DNA of 64,000 bases, from NCBI GenBank assembly GCA_008973525.1, contig WACJ01000115.1:372001-436000 (forward strand), in the 5' to 3' direction. The notes under the pieces were generated by a model. That model saw only the letters and a list, made by a program, of their open reading frames with translations. It did no database searches and had not been told where the DNA came from. Shown piece after piece: positions 1 to 13,608 of this stretch (the first letter of the stretch is position 1; each line of letters starts with the position of its first letter). A program made the position numbers and the translations under genes. The stretch is from Stenopsyche tienmushanensis (Eukaryota; Arthropoda; Insecta; Trichoptera; Stenopsychidae).

Positions 1-2050
1 CATCGTTCGTTTGACTTAATTCAGCCTAAAAATGCACCTATTTGTCAAAATTATTTTTGTACATTTTAATAGATCAATTAAAGATTTTCACATTGATATC
101 CTGTGATAATAAGAACGGGTTATTCTAATGTACTAACGATTACCAATTTTTTAATAATAAATTGGCCCGCTAGTATTTGGAACATTCCGTTCTCGCAATT
201 GACATATGCTGCAAGCCGCATTTGTTGAACTGTTTAGGATTGAAGACATTTTAAATTGAAATGATATTTTTCATATGAATAAATCAGATAATTACTGCAA
301 ATATTTAGTTATTAAATATTTAGAACAATATTATTGAAATAAAAAAGGATGGTCGCCGTGCGGAACAACTTCAACGAAATATATAATATTTTTTAAAAAA
401 TATGCATTAATTGCGTATGTTTACTCACAACTTCCCAAAAAAAAAAAATTCAAAAATCTAATCCATTAACAAAAACTGTGACTAAAATAAAAATGATATT
501 TTACGATTGGGCTCTTAAATAATTAAGCTCGAGGGAACGGTTCATCAATTCGCGTTATATTTTTTTTCAATCGGAAGTTCAATACATTTCCACAAAAGTA
601 ATTTTCATCACTTGAAATGCACTTAATACTCGTGAACCATTGTCTCACTTATTGGTATTTCAGCTGACTGCACAGACTGCACCGCAACCTTTTTACAGGC
701 ATAATTAAAACTCGTTGAACGACGTTTTATTTTGTAACTAAAGCTTTGGCGTTCTTTAAATGGTGTCTTATTATTTAACTATTCAATCAATTGGATACTT
801 TGGATACTTCAAACCATTAAAAATATAATTCGCAGATCCGAAACTATATCAAAAAAATATATATTTATTTGATACTAGCATTCCAGCGAAAAAAATATAT
901 ATTAATAATCGCATTTCGAATTTATTATCAACAATTTTTAAATAATAATTTTGACAATTAAACGAAAAATCGTATGGGATTTTAATGTGCCTGAATTAGA
1001 ATATCGTTTTGGAAAATTCTTAGCATGTTTACTGAAATGAATTTGAATTGATTGAAATTGGAATCATTGCGATCAAACATACTAAATTGATGCATTTGCA
1101 AATATGTTGAATTTGTTCGGATAAGTGTAATGTGCATGTGTGTAACAGACATGTTATCCACGTGGTAAATGTTGTCTATAGAATCACTTTACCGACGCGT
1201 GCAGCGGTGCACTTCTGATTTAATTTGGCATATTCAATATGCATTGAATGATATGCAAAATGTCTGCCCGAGAGGATTCAACTTTCAATGATAAAATTGA
1301 AGCCTCCCAGTCGCGGTGGTGAAATACGTTACAATTGAGATGTGGACGATTTTAAGCCCGAATGATTTAAATGTATAAAACATGGGTTTTAATTTTTTAG
1401 ATACAGTTTTTGGCTTTTGATTTATTTATGACGTTAATTTGATATTTTGTAAATTTATTTATTTACAGTATGGGAGACAGTATCAGAAATTTTGCATCCA
1501 TTTCTACAAAGATAATTTTCGTTTTAGTTAGTATTTATACAATGTAAATCAGGAAAGCTAAATTCTATCAAGCTTTCAATGTTCCGGACATTTTCGAAAC
1601 CTGAATAATTATACATACGGCCATTAAATTAAAATTCACAATGGACTTTGGTAGACATGACCAAAGTTGTTGTAGCGCGGAAACTTGATTGGAGTATTGA
1701 AACTTTCAAATAATTGATGAATAAATGATGCTAAAATGCTAGTATTCCTATTACGCGAAAACGCTTGTATGTGCGTATTGTTAAATAAATCAAAATTTAC
1801 TACTATCTCCATAAAAATTGATCATTTTTATGAAGATGTGTTAAATATCAACAAATATCAATTCTAATTATAAAAGCCAAAATCAGGAAATTAAAATTTG
1901 GAGAATGCTTCTTAATTGGAAAGAATCCACGATAAACCAATCATTGCAAAATTAACATCGCGAAATTTGTAATTCCATGAATCAAAGAGTATCACATGAA
2001 TTATACACAGCCAGCTAAACATATCATATAAATGTTCATCAGATTATTTT
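1..2050. other. AT-rich DNA without a recognisable feature
   Basis: No open frame of 60 codons or more and no repeat structure, transposon end or RNA gene was recognised on either strand. The stretch is strongly AT-rich with many short A and T runs. A slightly less AT-rich patch around 1180-1330 carries no motif I can name. Confidence 0.6.
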
Positions 2051-2051
2051 T

Positions 2052-2890
2052 ATCGGGTTAGTTCAAAAGTTCATGCGCATTTTTGGAAAAAAATTAAATA
2101 ATCTAAATAAAACACTGCATGATCTGCAGCAATAAAAATTAATAGTGTACATAATGAACATACTATCAGTATAAGTACTGTCCAGAAATGGTTTAAGAAT
2201 TTAAAGATGGAGGAAACAGCATTTATGACGAATCCTGTTCAGGACGTCTTGTTAATTTTGATAACGATATTCTTAAAAAAATATGGAGTCCGAGCCACAA
2301 TTAACAGTGGATCGGTTCGCAGAAAGGATGGATTTATCTCATGGAACAGTCTTTCGTCATTTTAAGAATGTTGGGAAAGTATCTAAGCTTGAAAAGTGGG
2401 TTATCCGAATTCAATTACCAGCAATAAATAAACATCTGTACTTCACTTGAAAAAGATAGTGGACAAATAAATTCGGTGTCGTTACGTTATAAAATGAAAC
2501 TTTTAAGTGGTCGGTGGGATGTGTATAATGTGATTTATTGTGAACTGTTAGAACAAAATTAAACCATAATACAGTATCGTTTGAACTTATAATTGATTAA
2601 AATATGCCCGTGATTGGTGAATATCAAGAAAGTGTTGTTTCATCATGATAATGTTAGGCCGCATACGGCTCGAACAACGCTGCAAAAATTATTGAATTTA
2701 ATTGGGAGCTTTTTCCGCATTCTGCTTACTTCTCGGATATTGCCCCAAGTGATTTTAACTTATTTCGTGCTATACATTTTTTTTTTTACCAGAGAAAAGG
2801 TTAAATTCTAAACAGGATGTACAAAATGGATTTTCAAGTTTTTTTTTTCATTACAACCAGTGTTATTTTACAGCAATGGAATTAAAAAGC
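2052..2890 (+). pseudogene. mariner transposase relic (Hsmar1/cecropia-like)
   Basis: This is a decayed mariner DNA transposon; an intact copy would cut and paste itself at TA sites. A TIR-like start follows a TA near 2052. Translated pieces in mixed frames fit the family in order: STVQKWF at about 2174 (end of the helix-turn-helix region), a GRLVNFDND-like linker near 2243, VSKLEKWV near 2380 (the WVPHEL linker region), INICTSLEKDS near 2430, a CELLEQN segment near 2540, then FHHDNVRPHTARTTLQKLL from about 2638, which holds the second catalytic aspartate. The third catalytic motif region (PSDFNLF-like) follows near 2745 in a shifted frame. Several stops and frameshifts break it. The best remaining frame is 2614-2811. 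No right terminal repeat was found, so the 3' limit is approximate. Family call is confident, subfamily less so. Confidence 0.8.
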
Positions 2891-4335
2891 TAACTGTAAG
2901 ATGACGAGAAATTGTAGATAGCAAAGGAAAATATATGTAAAAAAGCTAAACTATTTAAAAAAATCCCAAAAATGCAAGTTTACCTCGAGAAATATTAATT
3001 TGCATATTTAAAAAATATTTATGTAAAGGATTTCCAGTAAAAGTAAAGTCTGATCACTAAAAGACCATATTTAAACATAGCGGAAGAACTTTTAGGAATA
3101 ATCTTCTCTAAATTAGATTTGTTTTTCAAAAACTTTTATTCATTTGATGATTAGAAACTATATTCTAACTTATTTTATGAACTAAAAATATAGTTTTCAA
3201 TGAATATAGTGAATTGATCTAAAATGACTATACTTAATTAACGCGACACTCTAGAACGTATGTTCAATGAAAATGTAACCTGTTGTGTATTCTTCAAACA
3301 AGTTTAATCTCAGAAAATCGAAGTGTTACACTTTTATAGTTCAAGAGCCTTTTGAGAAAAGCTCGAAGCGCGCTGAAAAGTTTTGGAGCATCTTTAAGTC
3401 GTTTATTGGCTAACATCTCAAAAAAACACGGCTATATAAATATTAAAAATTTAAAATCAGCAATTTCCACTTTAAAAAATCTCAATAGGCACACAGTCCA
3501 TTGCAAATAAAATTTCAAGGCTTTACTAACAGCCGTGACTTGGCATTTTAATTGACTTTTTCACGATTGCTGTAAAAATATCGACAATGAATAATGTTTT
3601 CCAGAAACGTATAAAATATCGCTTAGTAAAAATCGAACCATGATTCGCAATAAAAGTAGCGTGCAAGTTGTTAATTGATATGCATTTATTAGACCACAAC
3701 GAAAATATTTGATTCAATACAGTCGATTTTCATCTTCTATTGAAAACGACAATGAAGACATTAAAGTTCAATATGGCTTTATAAAAACATGATGGCAAAC
3801 TTTAGAAGTTTCCACACTTTGTGCCATCCTTATATAAACGACATTGAATTTAATAACGACAAAAAATTTAAAAATAATCCACTTTCATTGAATTTTGTAA
3901 TGGTGATCTATTCATATAGCTGGGATAGATTTTAAGATAACGTAAGATTAATCAATGTATTACGAATATCAGATTTTAAAATAAATCGTCAATAATAAGA
4001 CTACACATTACATATGAATGATATGTGATCATATTGATTTAACAAAACGTTTTTGTTTAATATATACATTCAGTGACATTATAAATAATCATTTTGCTTT
4101 CATATTATATACGCCATGCCTAAAAACTGGATTATAATGTTGTTTCCAATTTATATTTTGGATGTAAAATTTGGCTAACATTTCAATTTTTCAAAAAGAT
4201 AATTTTGTAATATTTTAAGCGTTTTATCGTAAGTAGACCAAAAACGATGAATGATTTAAACGTCTTATTTGGTGATAATGTACTAAAGTAGAGATAAATC
4301 TGCATCTATAATATATAACATTTGAATTTTATTCA
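2891..4335. other. AT-rich DNA without a recognisable feature
   Basis: Nothing beyond simple A/T runs was recognised. A 63-codon minus-strand frame at 3526-3717 shows no motif and has AT-rich composition like its surroundings, so it is not called as a gene. Confidence 0.5.
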
Positions 4336-4553
4336 TACAGATTTTTACTTCAAGTCAAACATTTTTTAATTTCAGGTTAAACCTTTTTTATTTCAATTTA
4401 AACCTTTTTATATTTCAAGTTAAAGCATAGGATGTCGGATGTAATGTTTTATACTCCAATTAAAAAGACATCCTATGATTTAACTTGAAATGTAAAAGGT
4501 TTAATTTGAAATGAAAAAAATTAACTCGAAGAAAAAAACCTCTATCGTTGTAT
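4336..4553. repeat. large hairpin made of inverted short tandem repeats
   Basis: The left arm (about 4336-4436) contains roughly four tandem units of 21-23 bp, each of the form TTCAAGTTAAACCTTTTTAT with variation. The right arm (4467 to about 4553) holds the same units in reverse complement. The best-matching inner part reads TTCAAGTTAAAGCATAGGATGTC on the left against GACATCCTATGATTTAACTTGAA on the right, with one mismatch in 23. The arms are separated by a loop of about 30 bp (4437-4466). It may be a fold-back element or a MITE whose subterminal repeats expanded; no flanking target duplication was identified. Confidence 0.8.
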
Positions 4554-7500
4554 TAGTATTGAGAATTAAATGTAAAATAATATATATAAAAACATAAAGG
4601 GATGCAAAAATATAAATTACTCTAGGTTCAAAATATTTTTCATTGCGAATTCAAAAACAATAAAAAAATTAGGGAACCCCATAAGGGTACAATAGTTACA
4701 ACATTTACGGGCTTAAATAAAATATATGTACCCTATAAGGCGACGTTTCAGAACGCCATGGTATCGGATTTCTGGAAGTCCATACTTGGAATTACTGACG
4801 CCTTGGACAAGTTCAGCACTGAAATGTATCAAAATCATAAACATTAATTTCCAGACATTAATATCTGAAAAAAACCTGAAAATAGGAATATTTATTTCAG
4901 GACGATAATCCTCTTGGAGAGCCCCATGAGTGCCTTTTAATTCATTAATTGAATTATTTAAGCTTAAAATGCAATATTTTTGCAACAAATATTGCGGATA
5001 AAAGTTATCACACTCAAAGAGCCAGGTATCGATTGTCATCTTCAAATTATGCTGAAAATAAATGCCTTTAGGGCGTTAGTGGAGTTTTATCATTATCAAA
5101 CGAATGTGTTTTATTGTGTAATTTGGTTTCTTGAAATGTTTAGGGCTCAATCACTTAATTTTTGCTTGAAATTCGAATACAAAACATATGCACTTTTATA
5201 TCATTTAAGAATCCAATGCTCAGGGTTGATTATTGATGGTTATGTATTATTTTTAAAATTCAATGCGAATCAGTATCGATACATTTAATCCGATTTGTAA
5301 AGAACTGTCCTTCGGATTGACAGCAGTTATTGGACTATAAACTCCAAAAAAGTGGTTGAAGGTTTTAAATTAAAACGGCTTCCGAAATAATTACAATTTT
5401 CAAAGCTATCGCTTTTAAACTGAATATAACTAAAAATGCATACAAATGATATCGAAAATAGCAAATGTAAAAAATGTCATTAGTTTTCGTTTCTCAATAT
5501 TAATATTAACCTTCGAATGTTTTCATTATTCCACATCAGTATTATGGATGAATTATTAATTTTGATAGATAAAAATAAGATATATTGCTTATTATTTTTC
5601 TATTATGGATTAATTCAACCTGACGTGATAAAAATTTATACAAATCCAATATACATTGTTACATTTTACAGTCCAAATATTTGTATGGAATAATTAATAT
5701 TATAATATCATTATGATTAACGTGATTAATAATATTATTTTCAATTTAAATTTTCAATGATAATCTGCAACCTTTATTTATTAATAATTAAATTTCAAGT
5801 TTAACAATTCATATAATCTGTTTGGATGAGTGCAAAACGTTGTATGAGGCTTCACTCAAAATCATACGATTCGATTGAATACATATCAATAGTAATGGAA
5901 CTCGGTGATTTACACATTGTTCAAATTTAGGCCAATACAAATTTTTGGTCAGTAAATATTTAAAATGAAATAAGACTCATTCAATTTAGAATGAATCACT
6001 CTATTGGTCTATCAATGGTGATTCATACAATTAAAACAATATTGTATGCAATCCTGCTATTCATCTTACGAATTGTACAAAAAACGAATTTGCTTGAAGA
6101 AACAGTATTCAACAGATAAGTGTGCAAGTTATTGAATCTGTATCAGTAAATGAATAGGCGTATCGTATAATTTAATAAATAATTTACGAATCATAACGTT
6201 GCACCTTTTGACTCGAAATTTTTCAGAAAGACGAAGAAAATACGACGTGTAGTTCATATGTATTAAATAATCTTGTAATGAAATCAATTTATAATATAAA
6301 TATAGATAAACACCAACACAAAAAACACTCGAAAGAATCCTCAAGTAAATCCCATGTATTGTAGTGAGTATGGATTTATTATTTATATTTCTTTACCATT
6401 ATTTATATTACTTATTATTTTTTTAACATAAAAATCAATGCGGATTTTGTAGAAACAATTTAATATTATGAAAATCATCTGAAACTATAACGAAGCATGA
6501 AATAAATGATCTAGTCGTGTATGAAGAATGTTTGTAAAAAAATGTTCATAGATATTGTTGAATGATATTCAAAATACCGCCGAAAAAATTAGTCTATTAA
6601 CCATTTCCAGAAACACAGAAAATGTTGATGAAATGATGATCTAAATTTGCTTATGAACCATAACCTTAAGAAAATTATGTTTTAGAAGCTGTTAAAGCGA
6701 TAAATACTAGATCTTTTTACAACGCAAAACCAAGTGATTAATTAATACAACCTCGTTGAACACGACTTTTTCCAAAATGTATCACCTGTGATCAACTTAT
6801 GCCATTGTACTAACCATTAACCGTATTTATAATCAGACGTAGACGATCTTCATATAAGACAATTGTTGGGTTAAATATTTTTTATATGATAGTTTTTTAT
6901 TGCTACCTGTATATGGTAAAATTATAATTATATTAATAAGATTTTTTATGGTATAAGAAGATGCATTAGAAAGTCACGAAGATATTATTATTTTAAATTA
7001 TATTTCAACAGGCAAACAAATCAGGATTTTTTTAGATTCAGCAAATAAGATAATTTAGATCGAGATGAAAAATATTTACATAATCTGTTCGTATGTGCAT
7101 TTTCAAAAAATTAAAGCAAAATCAATTTATAAAATGAATCTGGTCAAATATCATTAATTGTTGCACTCAACTATGCAACGATGATGCATTCAATTACTTG
7201 GGTTTAACATAAAATATCATGATTTAATTTCGAAATTAATATGAATATTAATAATGCACTATTAAAAGATTATTAAAAAGAAAGTTTCGTTGAAAAATAA
7301 TTATTTCATGTTATAATGTCTAGAGCGAATTGTATAATAGTCTTACGGTGCTTTTCTAAAGCTTTTTAAGCATTCATAAAAATACACTAATGAAGTAACA
7401 TTTTTGTAGACATGAAGCATTAAATGCAGTCATTTGCAATTTGAATAAAATTCGCACAAATTACTTGTGTATAGAATTAAATAATATCAAAAGCTTTAAA

Positions 7501-7858
7501 AGCGCAAGTTGACATTTGTATGGCATTTAAAAGAAATTAACGGAGCCATCCCAAGTTGTTAACTTTGAATACATTTATTGGCAACAAGAAAAAAATTAAC
7601 TTATTTTCCCAAATGCCAAAGGTAAGAAACTTTAAATATGTACATGAAAAAATGCTATTTGTATTATATAAAGCAATAAAAATGATTTTCCAATACAGGT
7701 TTTTTTGGGCAGTGTCTGAATATTGATGTGTCATTTAAAAACTTTGTAGAGCATTTTGAGATTCAAATTAATAACTTATTTATTCTTCATTGTAATAAAT
7801 ATGAATTTAATTTAGCGAAGTATAATTATAGTAAAAACACAAAAAGACAAAAACTGTC
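4554..7858. other. AT-rich DNA, short unsupported ORFs only
   Basis: Open frames of 60-110 codons occur (for example 4713-5045 minus, 4980-5288 plus, 6129-6344 minus), but none shows a protein motif, balanced codon use or a neighbouring splice pattern I could support. I see no transposon ends here. Confidence 0.5.
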
Positions 7859-8319
7859 AGCTTCGAAAACCGTTTTTTTTATCCTGAAAATCCGGTTTTG
7901 AGTATAAAAATTAAATTTTCATTATTCAATAACTTTGAGCAAAAAATATTTAATGGTTTAACTGTTGACACTCGGCTTGACAACAGGTTGATCTAGGTAA
8001 GAAAAGGTTCTCCTAGGAAGATAGTTTTGAATCTTTTTCGGGATTAATTCTTGTCTTTACAATAGGCAGGCTGGAGTTATATGCAAACCTTCTGCGAAAT
8101 TTACGTATATAGGATGCGCAGACTACATATAAAATTTCACGTCGACGTAATTCACTATTACAGTGAAACCTCCTATAGCATCCACTTCGATTGCAGTATA
8201 TTTTATGTAAGCAACTGGTAAAATACAAAAGGTCACGCATGTTAATCACTTGCACTTGTTAAAAAACTAAGGTTAAGGAATACACCAACTTATGAGATTT
8301 CAATATCATACGGACGGTC

Positions 8320-8388
8320 GGTGGAAACCGATTTTGTTCAAAAACTGAAAACCGGTTTAAAAAAAAAACGGTTTTTTTATAAGCCCTA
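8320..8388. repeat. dispersed repeat with CCGGTTTT palindromes, copy 1
   Basis: The segment pairs AAACCGATTTTGTTC with AAAACCGGTTTAAA and ends in ACGGTTTTTTTATAAGCCCTA. The same arrangement recurs at 33979-34049. A weaker similar patch with CGAAAACCG and TCCGGTTTT lies at about 7864-7905. Such short AACCGG-rich segments resemble terminal or subterminal regions of hAT-type DNA transposons, but that assignment is an inference. Confidence 0.5.
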
Positions 8389-11300
8389 CTTAACACCATT
8401 AATTGCGAGAAAATGGTTTTTCGATTATGTATAATAGATATTAGTATGGTAATTGCACGGAGTAAAATTATCATCTGTGGTTCTAGTATTTCTATTTTAC
8501 AGAAGTCCACTAAAATTCATTAAATTATCATAATGTTGTTTTGCTGTGATAGTTTTTCCTGGTTTCAATAGATCTTAGTAATTGCATCCTGTTGAATCCC
8601 GTCAAATACACAAACCCTTGGTAGATATTGCCGATAAATTAAGTTCTATTCATGACTTTTTTTTCAGGATCATCCTGAAAAAAATATCCGTTTTTTCGTC
8701 ACTATTAATGCACATTTTTTCTTCTTCTATAATTAGCAGTGTTGCTTTTTGAATACTTCTGAACGTGCACGATTCTAGATTTATTTTGCATCGTCAATTT
8801 TTCGATTTTTAGTGTCAAAGAAGAGAAATGTATTACACGCAAATATTGTTCATAAACCAAATAATTATATGGATCGATGTGCATATTTGTATTGTAATTC
8901 CTGCATGCGAACTCGAAAATATCTCGATATTTTATCCTCGCCAAAAAAGATCAATACTCTTGATAATAAGATACGAATATTAAATATGCAGTTGAGAAAC
9001 AAGATTTACAATCATTGTGAAAAATCTGAATATATTATTCTACGATACTTCTACATATCATGTATTTATGGATGATGTAAATAGTACCATGTAATTAAGA
9101 ACTGAGACATCAAAAGTGGAAAGCTTCGCATTCTTATTTGAAGCATTTAAATTCTCGACTTGCATTTATGAGTGCACTTAATATGACATTCTAGACGAAA
9201 AAAGTTGCGTTTTATGCTCGTAAAATTGATATTTAAGCAAAATGCATACAAATTCTTCATTCCATTTGCAGAGAAACAATCAAAATTCCACTGTATTCAA
9301 AAACGCTTTATTGAGTTAATTTCGGCAATGATACCGTCGAACAAAAATAAATGTATTCGCATTCCGACGCTAAGCTCAAAAAATATATTTTTACTGGAAA
9401 GAGACATCTATGAATAAGCATTTAAATATTTTTTTAAGTTGAAGCATGTAGAAAAGAAATGAGATTCTTTGCAAATTGTATTGGTCATAATCTAAGCGTA
9501 ATTGATTGATGGTGTTCATAAGCTTAATTTTGATAATTGCAATGAATTAACTAAAGTAGGTTGATCAAAGTCACATATTTTTCTGATCAATAGTTTTTGA
9601 CAAAAGTTTTTTGAAAGACTTAAATGGAATTTTCTAATGTGATACCAATGTTATTTATAAAATAACTTTAAACATTGTTAAAGATCCAGAATACTATATA
9701 TTGTGAACTGGAAGAAAAAATATTCCATCGCTACAAATAATTCGAAAAGATCTTTAGCTTTGTAATAATATAGTAAATCATTCGATTGCTAAATTATAAA
9801 ACACTAATTAAGGCCAATTTACAATTTACGTAAAAAAATAAATTGTCAATTTTCGCCACAAAAAATCAATTAACAGAGTCTTCAACCAAACTTATTTGAA
9901 GTTGTAGATCAATTCAACAATAATTTTTATTTTACTTGAAGTTTATATATATTTGATGTGGTTTTAAGCTTCATTTAACTCATTTTTATAGTTTTAATTA
10001 TGTGAGCTTGGGTTTTTAGCGATATATTACACACGGGTTTTTGTGGAACTCGAGAGAGACTCAGCTCTTTATGTACTTATTTTATTTATGAAAAGATTTA
10101 TATACATATATATTAATAGATATCATCAATAAATATATTATTTTGGCACTGCGATAAAAGCATCAATGAAGATATTTATTATGTACGTAAAAATAGAAAC
10201 GACGTTTTATGTTTTTGGGAGGGAATCTAAGTATTTCAGCATTTCAATTATTGTTTAAAGTGTGAAAATATAACAATTCAGTACACAACTGAAAAGAATT
10301 TTGTTTTGTGAAAGTGTTGTGCAACATTCAATAATTCCCACAAGAGTCAAATTTAAAGGTATTATAATCAATTGAATGGTTAAAATTTTGGTTTTTTACT
10401 AAATATTAATTTTACTGGAAATTGTCGATCACTTGATAAATTCAAGTATCGTGATGGAAGGGTTAAATTCGATTTCTTATAATAGACTGAGACGACGTTA
10501 GCAAATTCGATAGTTTTAGATGCTAAAATTAGAAGCGATAGAGAAATTAACGCAGACCCAAAAAAACTAAAATAGCTACTGCCTGGAGAAAATGATCCAA
10601 TTAGAAGAAATGAGCTGAAATAAAAATTTTACAGTTGCAGCATAAAATGAAGATGATTCGATGATTTAAACCCATGCGGCAGATTATTCAAGCAAGTGGA
10701 TCGTCTGTCAAAATAATATACTATTAATTGGTACAACAGAAGTTCTTCAATAAACCGCCTTACGAAAGGAATTGATTTTTTGATGACGTGCTCCATTCTA
10801 ATTTAGGATATCATTTTGGGTAATCGTTTTATATGCATAAATTTGTATGTCTGCGATATTCGGTCGTTTTCAGTTGAAAATATTCGACTACTCTAAAACA
10901 CATCGCCAAAATATACAGCTGTTTTTACTATATTAGCGATCTCCTTTTTAAATTTCAATCAACAAGTTAGACTCAAAAGCACATATTTATCAAAATAAGA
11001 GTATTATAAGTTCAAAAGATTTAGTTCCTTAAAAATCCTATGGAATTTTTTATGTATGAATCAATATTTTTATGCTGAAACGAATACGTGTGATATAGCA
11101 TAGCATTCCTGTTCCAAAAATGATATTTATATTGAAAAATATTGAAGTTCTGGATAGATATACAGGATATATGACATGTCAACTTCTGAATTATCTTAAA
11201 AAAAACTATTTTGAACTTAGTTTCATTTGAAAAAGTTATCTAAACTATAAAATTTCTAACGATATGCTACATCTCATAAAAATCATTCGATAAGTTCAAT

Positions 11301-12286
11301 AATCGTACAGTTATTTTGTGCTATTAGGACTACAGATTAAAAATATTTAAATGTGAAATTTTTGATGTCTTTTAAAAATGTTGAAAAAACATTCTATTTC
11401 GGCAATCCTGACACTTAGGACACAATGCCGATGCATGAAATGTAGCAAAATAAGCCCCGAATTTTTTTTGTCGGTCCTTGTGCAAAACACCCTGTATATT
11501 AGAATATTAATATGAGGGAAAGAAATTAAAATGAAGCGTAATAAAACAGGAATATTGCATATTCTCATACATCCCACCACTCAAACTCACAAATCACATC
11601 ATATGCACCATATGTTTTATTTACATAGCTCAGATGAACTTTAGGCATAAACACGGATAAATTTGATATCAAATATGTCGTTAATTCAGTTAGATTAAAG
11701 CTATGATTTGGTGTTAAAAATTTGAGATTGAAAACACAAAAAATATATACAAAGCAATGAATAATACCAAGAGGAAGGTTGAAAATTTTAGCGCAAAGAG
11801 ATCCTTCTACCATCATTATTTCCCATTTGCTACCGTAAACTTAATCTATCTAAAAGTTTCTTCTTGGTTGAAAATTTAATGGAGACCTCCAATAAATTTC
11901 TTAATTAAACCAATTACGAACAAAATAAACTTTTTTTATTGCGCGAAATCAGTTTTTTTTTTTTTGCCAATTCGCCGATAAGGCACGAAGACACATAAGG
12001 ATAATTTAATTAAATTAAAAAATAAAAACTACATTAATAAAAGTTATTTTAGAACTATTAGTTAGCTATATAATGAATACGATATAATAAGATAAATTTG
12101 AAGATGTTGTCTTAAAAATAATTGCATACTCAAAGAATGCTCAATAATCAATCTATCTTACTATAAAAGAAAGTACTTAGTGATAAAAGATTTGCTGCAT
12201 TTTAAATTTCAAAGAAAAGTTTGGATTAAGTAGTATAAGCGAAAAATGAGCATAAACCAAAAAAAACGCTTCATCTTATCAACTAG
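8389..12286. other. AT-rich DNA, short unsupported ORFs only
   Basis: Frames of 70-87 codons at 8705-8944 (minus), 8812-9075 and 9205-9417 (plus), and 11347-11816 (minus) show no motif. No transposon ends, inverted repeats or RNA genes were recognised in these 3.9 kb. Confidence 0.5.
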
Positions 12287-12440
12287 AGTAGGGGTCGCCA
12301 AGAGCGACTCGCGTGCCTCGTTAATATTACTGAACGTTAGTTCAATAAGTAAAACGACTAAAAAATGTCATTTTTATTGATGGCAAAATGTCAAAGCCCA
12401 AAATCGACCAATATCACATTCGGCATTATATGCTGTTATT
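12287..12440 (+). mobile_element. hAT-like transposon terminus
   Basis: The sequence GTAGGGGTCGCCAAGAGCG followed by ACTCGCGTGCC at 12288-12317 matches the general form of hAT terminal repeats (AGGGGTCGCCAA followed by a GCTCGC-rich subterminal stretch). No opposite end was found, so this may be a solo or truncated end abutting the mariner relic downstream. The 3' limit is arbitrary. Confidence 0.4.
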
Positions 12441-12534
12441 TTCCGACCAGAAATTGAACACCACCAAGGAAACAAAAGCCATAATTTAAACTTACTATGA
12501 GATTTTATCATTACTACATGTCAATTTTGGTAAG

Positions 12535-13245
12535 TATAAATCAGGCAACCTATTATATAATATATTTGAAAGATACGTCTAGAACTGGAAAACCCTTAAA
12601 TTTTGATGACGACGTGTTTGAGAGCCATAGTGGAAACAGATGCTCGATTATGTATCGAAAAATCATTGCAGAGGATGCATTTACTGTGATCGACAACTCA
12701 GGAGCATGTAAAATATATCGGGAAGATAAATCGAATGAGAGTTTGGATGCCGTATGAACTGTTCGAAGAAAAGTGGCGAAACAAGTGCAAAGTTTTGTTG
12801 TCAAGACAAAAAGTTCGTCACTTTTTGCACCGAATTGTGACTGAGGATGAAAAATGAGTTGTTTATGACAACATAAGTCGTAAACGTCAATGGATTTCGC
12901 TGAAACAAAAACCATTTCCGACTCCGAAGTTTAGTGAGATATTCAAAGAATTATTCATTATGAATTTATGAATGCTGGCAAAACAATAACTGCAGATTTG
13001 TATTGTTAGCGGTTGGATGAAAAAAAAATTGAGAGCCAAGCGTCGAGAATTAATCAGGAAAAATGTTGTGATTCTGTAACACGACAATGCACGACCTATT
13101 AAAACGAAAAATACGGCTAAAAAATCGGAAAATTTAAATGGGAAAAACTTCTACAGCCTCCATATTCAGTAGATCTGGCTCCGACGGATTATCATCGCTT
13201 TCGAAACGCAACTGAAGTTAAAAATCATATTTGTACATATTTCAA
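12535..13245 (+). pseudogene. mariner transposase relic, copy A of a two-copy family
   Basis: Translated pieces follow the mariner order: SRTGKPLNFDDDVFESHSG from about 12578, IIAEDAFTVIDNSGACKIYR, then the linker-to-catalytic region with EKWRNKCKVLLSRQKVRHFL (about 12768), HRIVTEDEK with the first catalytic acidic region, VVYDNISRKRQWISLKQK (about 12857), QHDNARPI around the second catalytic aspartate (about 13078), and a PPYSVDLAPTDYH-like segment near 13155 for the third. Frames switch and stops interrupt, including a stop in the EDEK-WVVYD segment, so no functional enzyme is encoded. A close sibling lies at 56925-57340, lacking the central part. Termini were not resolved. A long frame on the opposite strand (12553-12915) is only a shadow. 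Confidence 0.85.
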
Positions 13246-13608
13246 ATTTCATTTTTTTTATTCTTCGTTCAATCGCGAGATAAAATTGCCTATTAATAGA
13301 AAAAGGGAACGAAAACCAAATCCCAATGGCTCAATTTTCAAAATATTTGAACGAAAAATTTATAAAATCAATATTTCATAAAAGAGAAACATTTTAACAA
13401 TTTCACAATTTAAAATTTTGCTCTTTTATATTCTCTAAATTTTGAAATTTTTTTTCGTATTAAAAAAAAGAAGGGAAAATATTCCTTTTCTACGTTTTGA
13501 AATCCATGTAACCCTTTAAAGCAAGCTCACAGAGCTTACTCGAATTCCCCTTGCACTTCTGCCTATCCCCAAAAAGTCTTAACCCTTTATACTTCAATTA
13601 AAGTTCAA

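Noticed and set aside
4713..5045. 110-codon minus-strand and overlapping plus-strand frames
   Set aside because: No family, no codon bias, and both strands are open over the same span, as often happens by chance.
12553..12915. 120-codon minus-strand open frame
   Set aside because: It is the antisense shadow of the mariner relic on the plus strand, whose translation matches the family.
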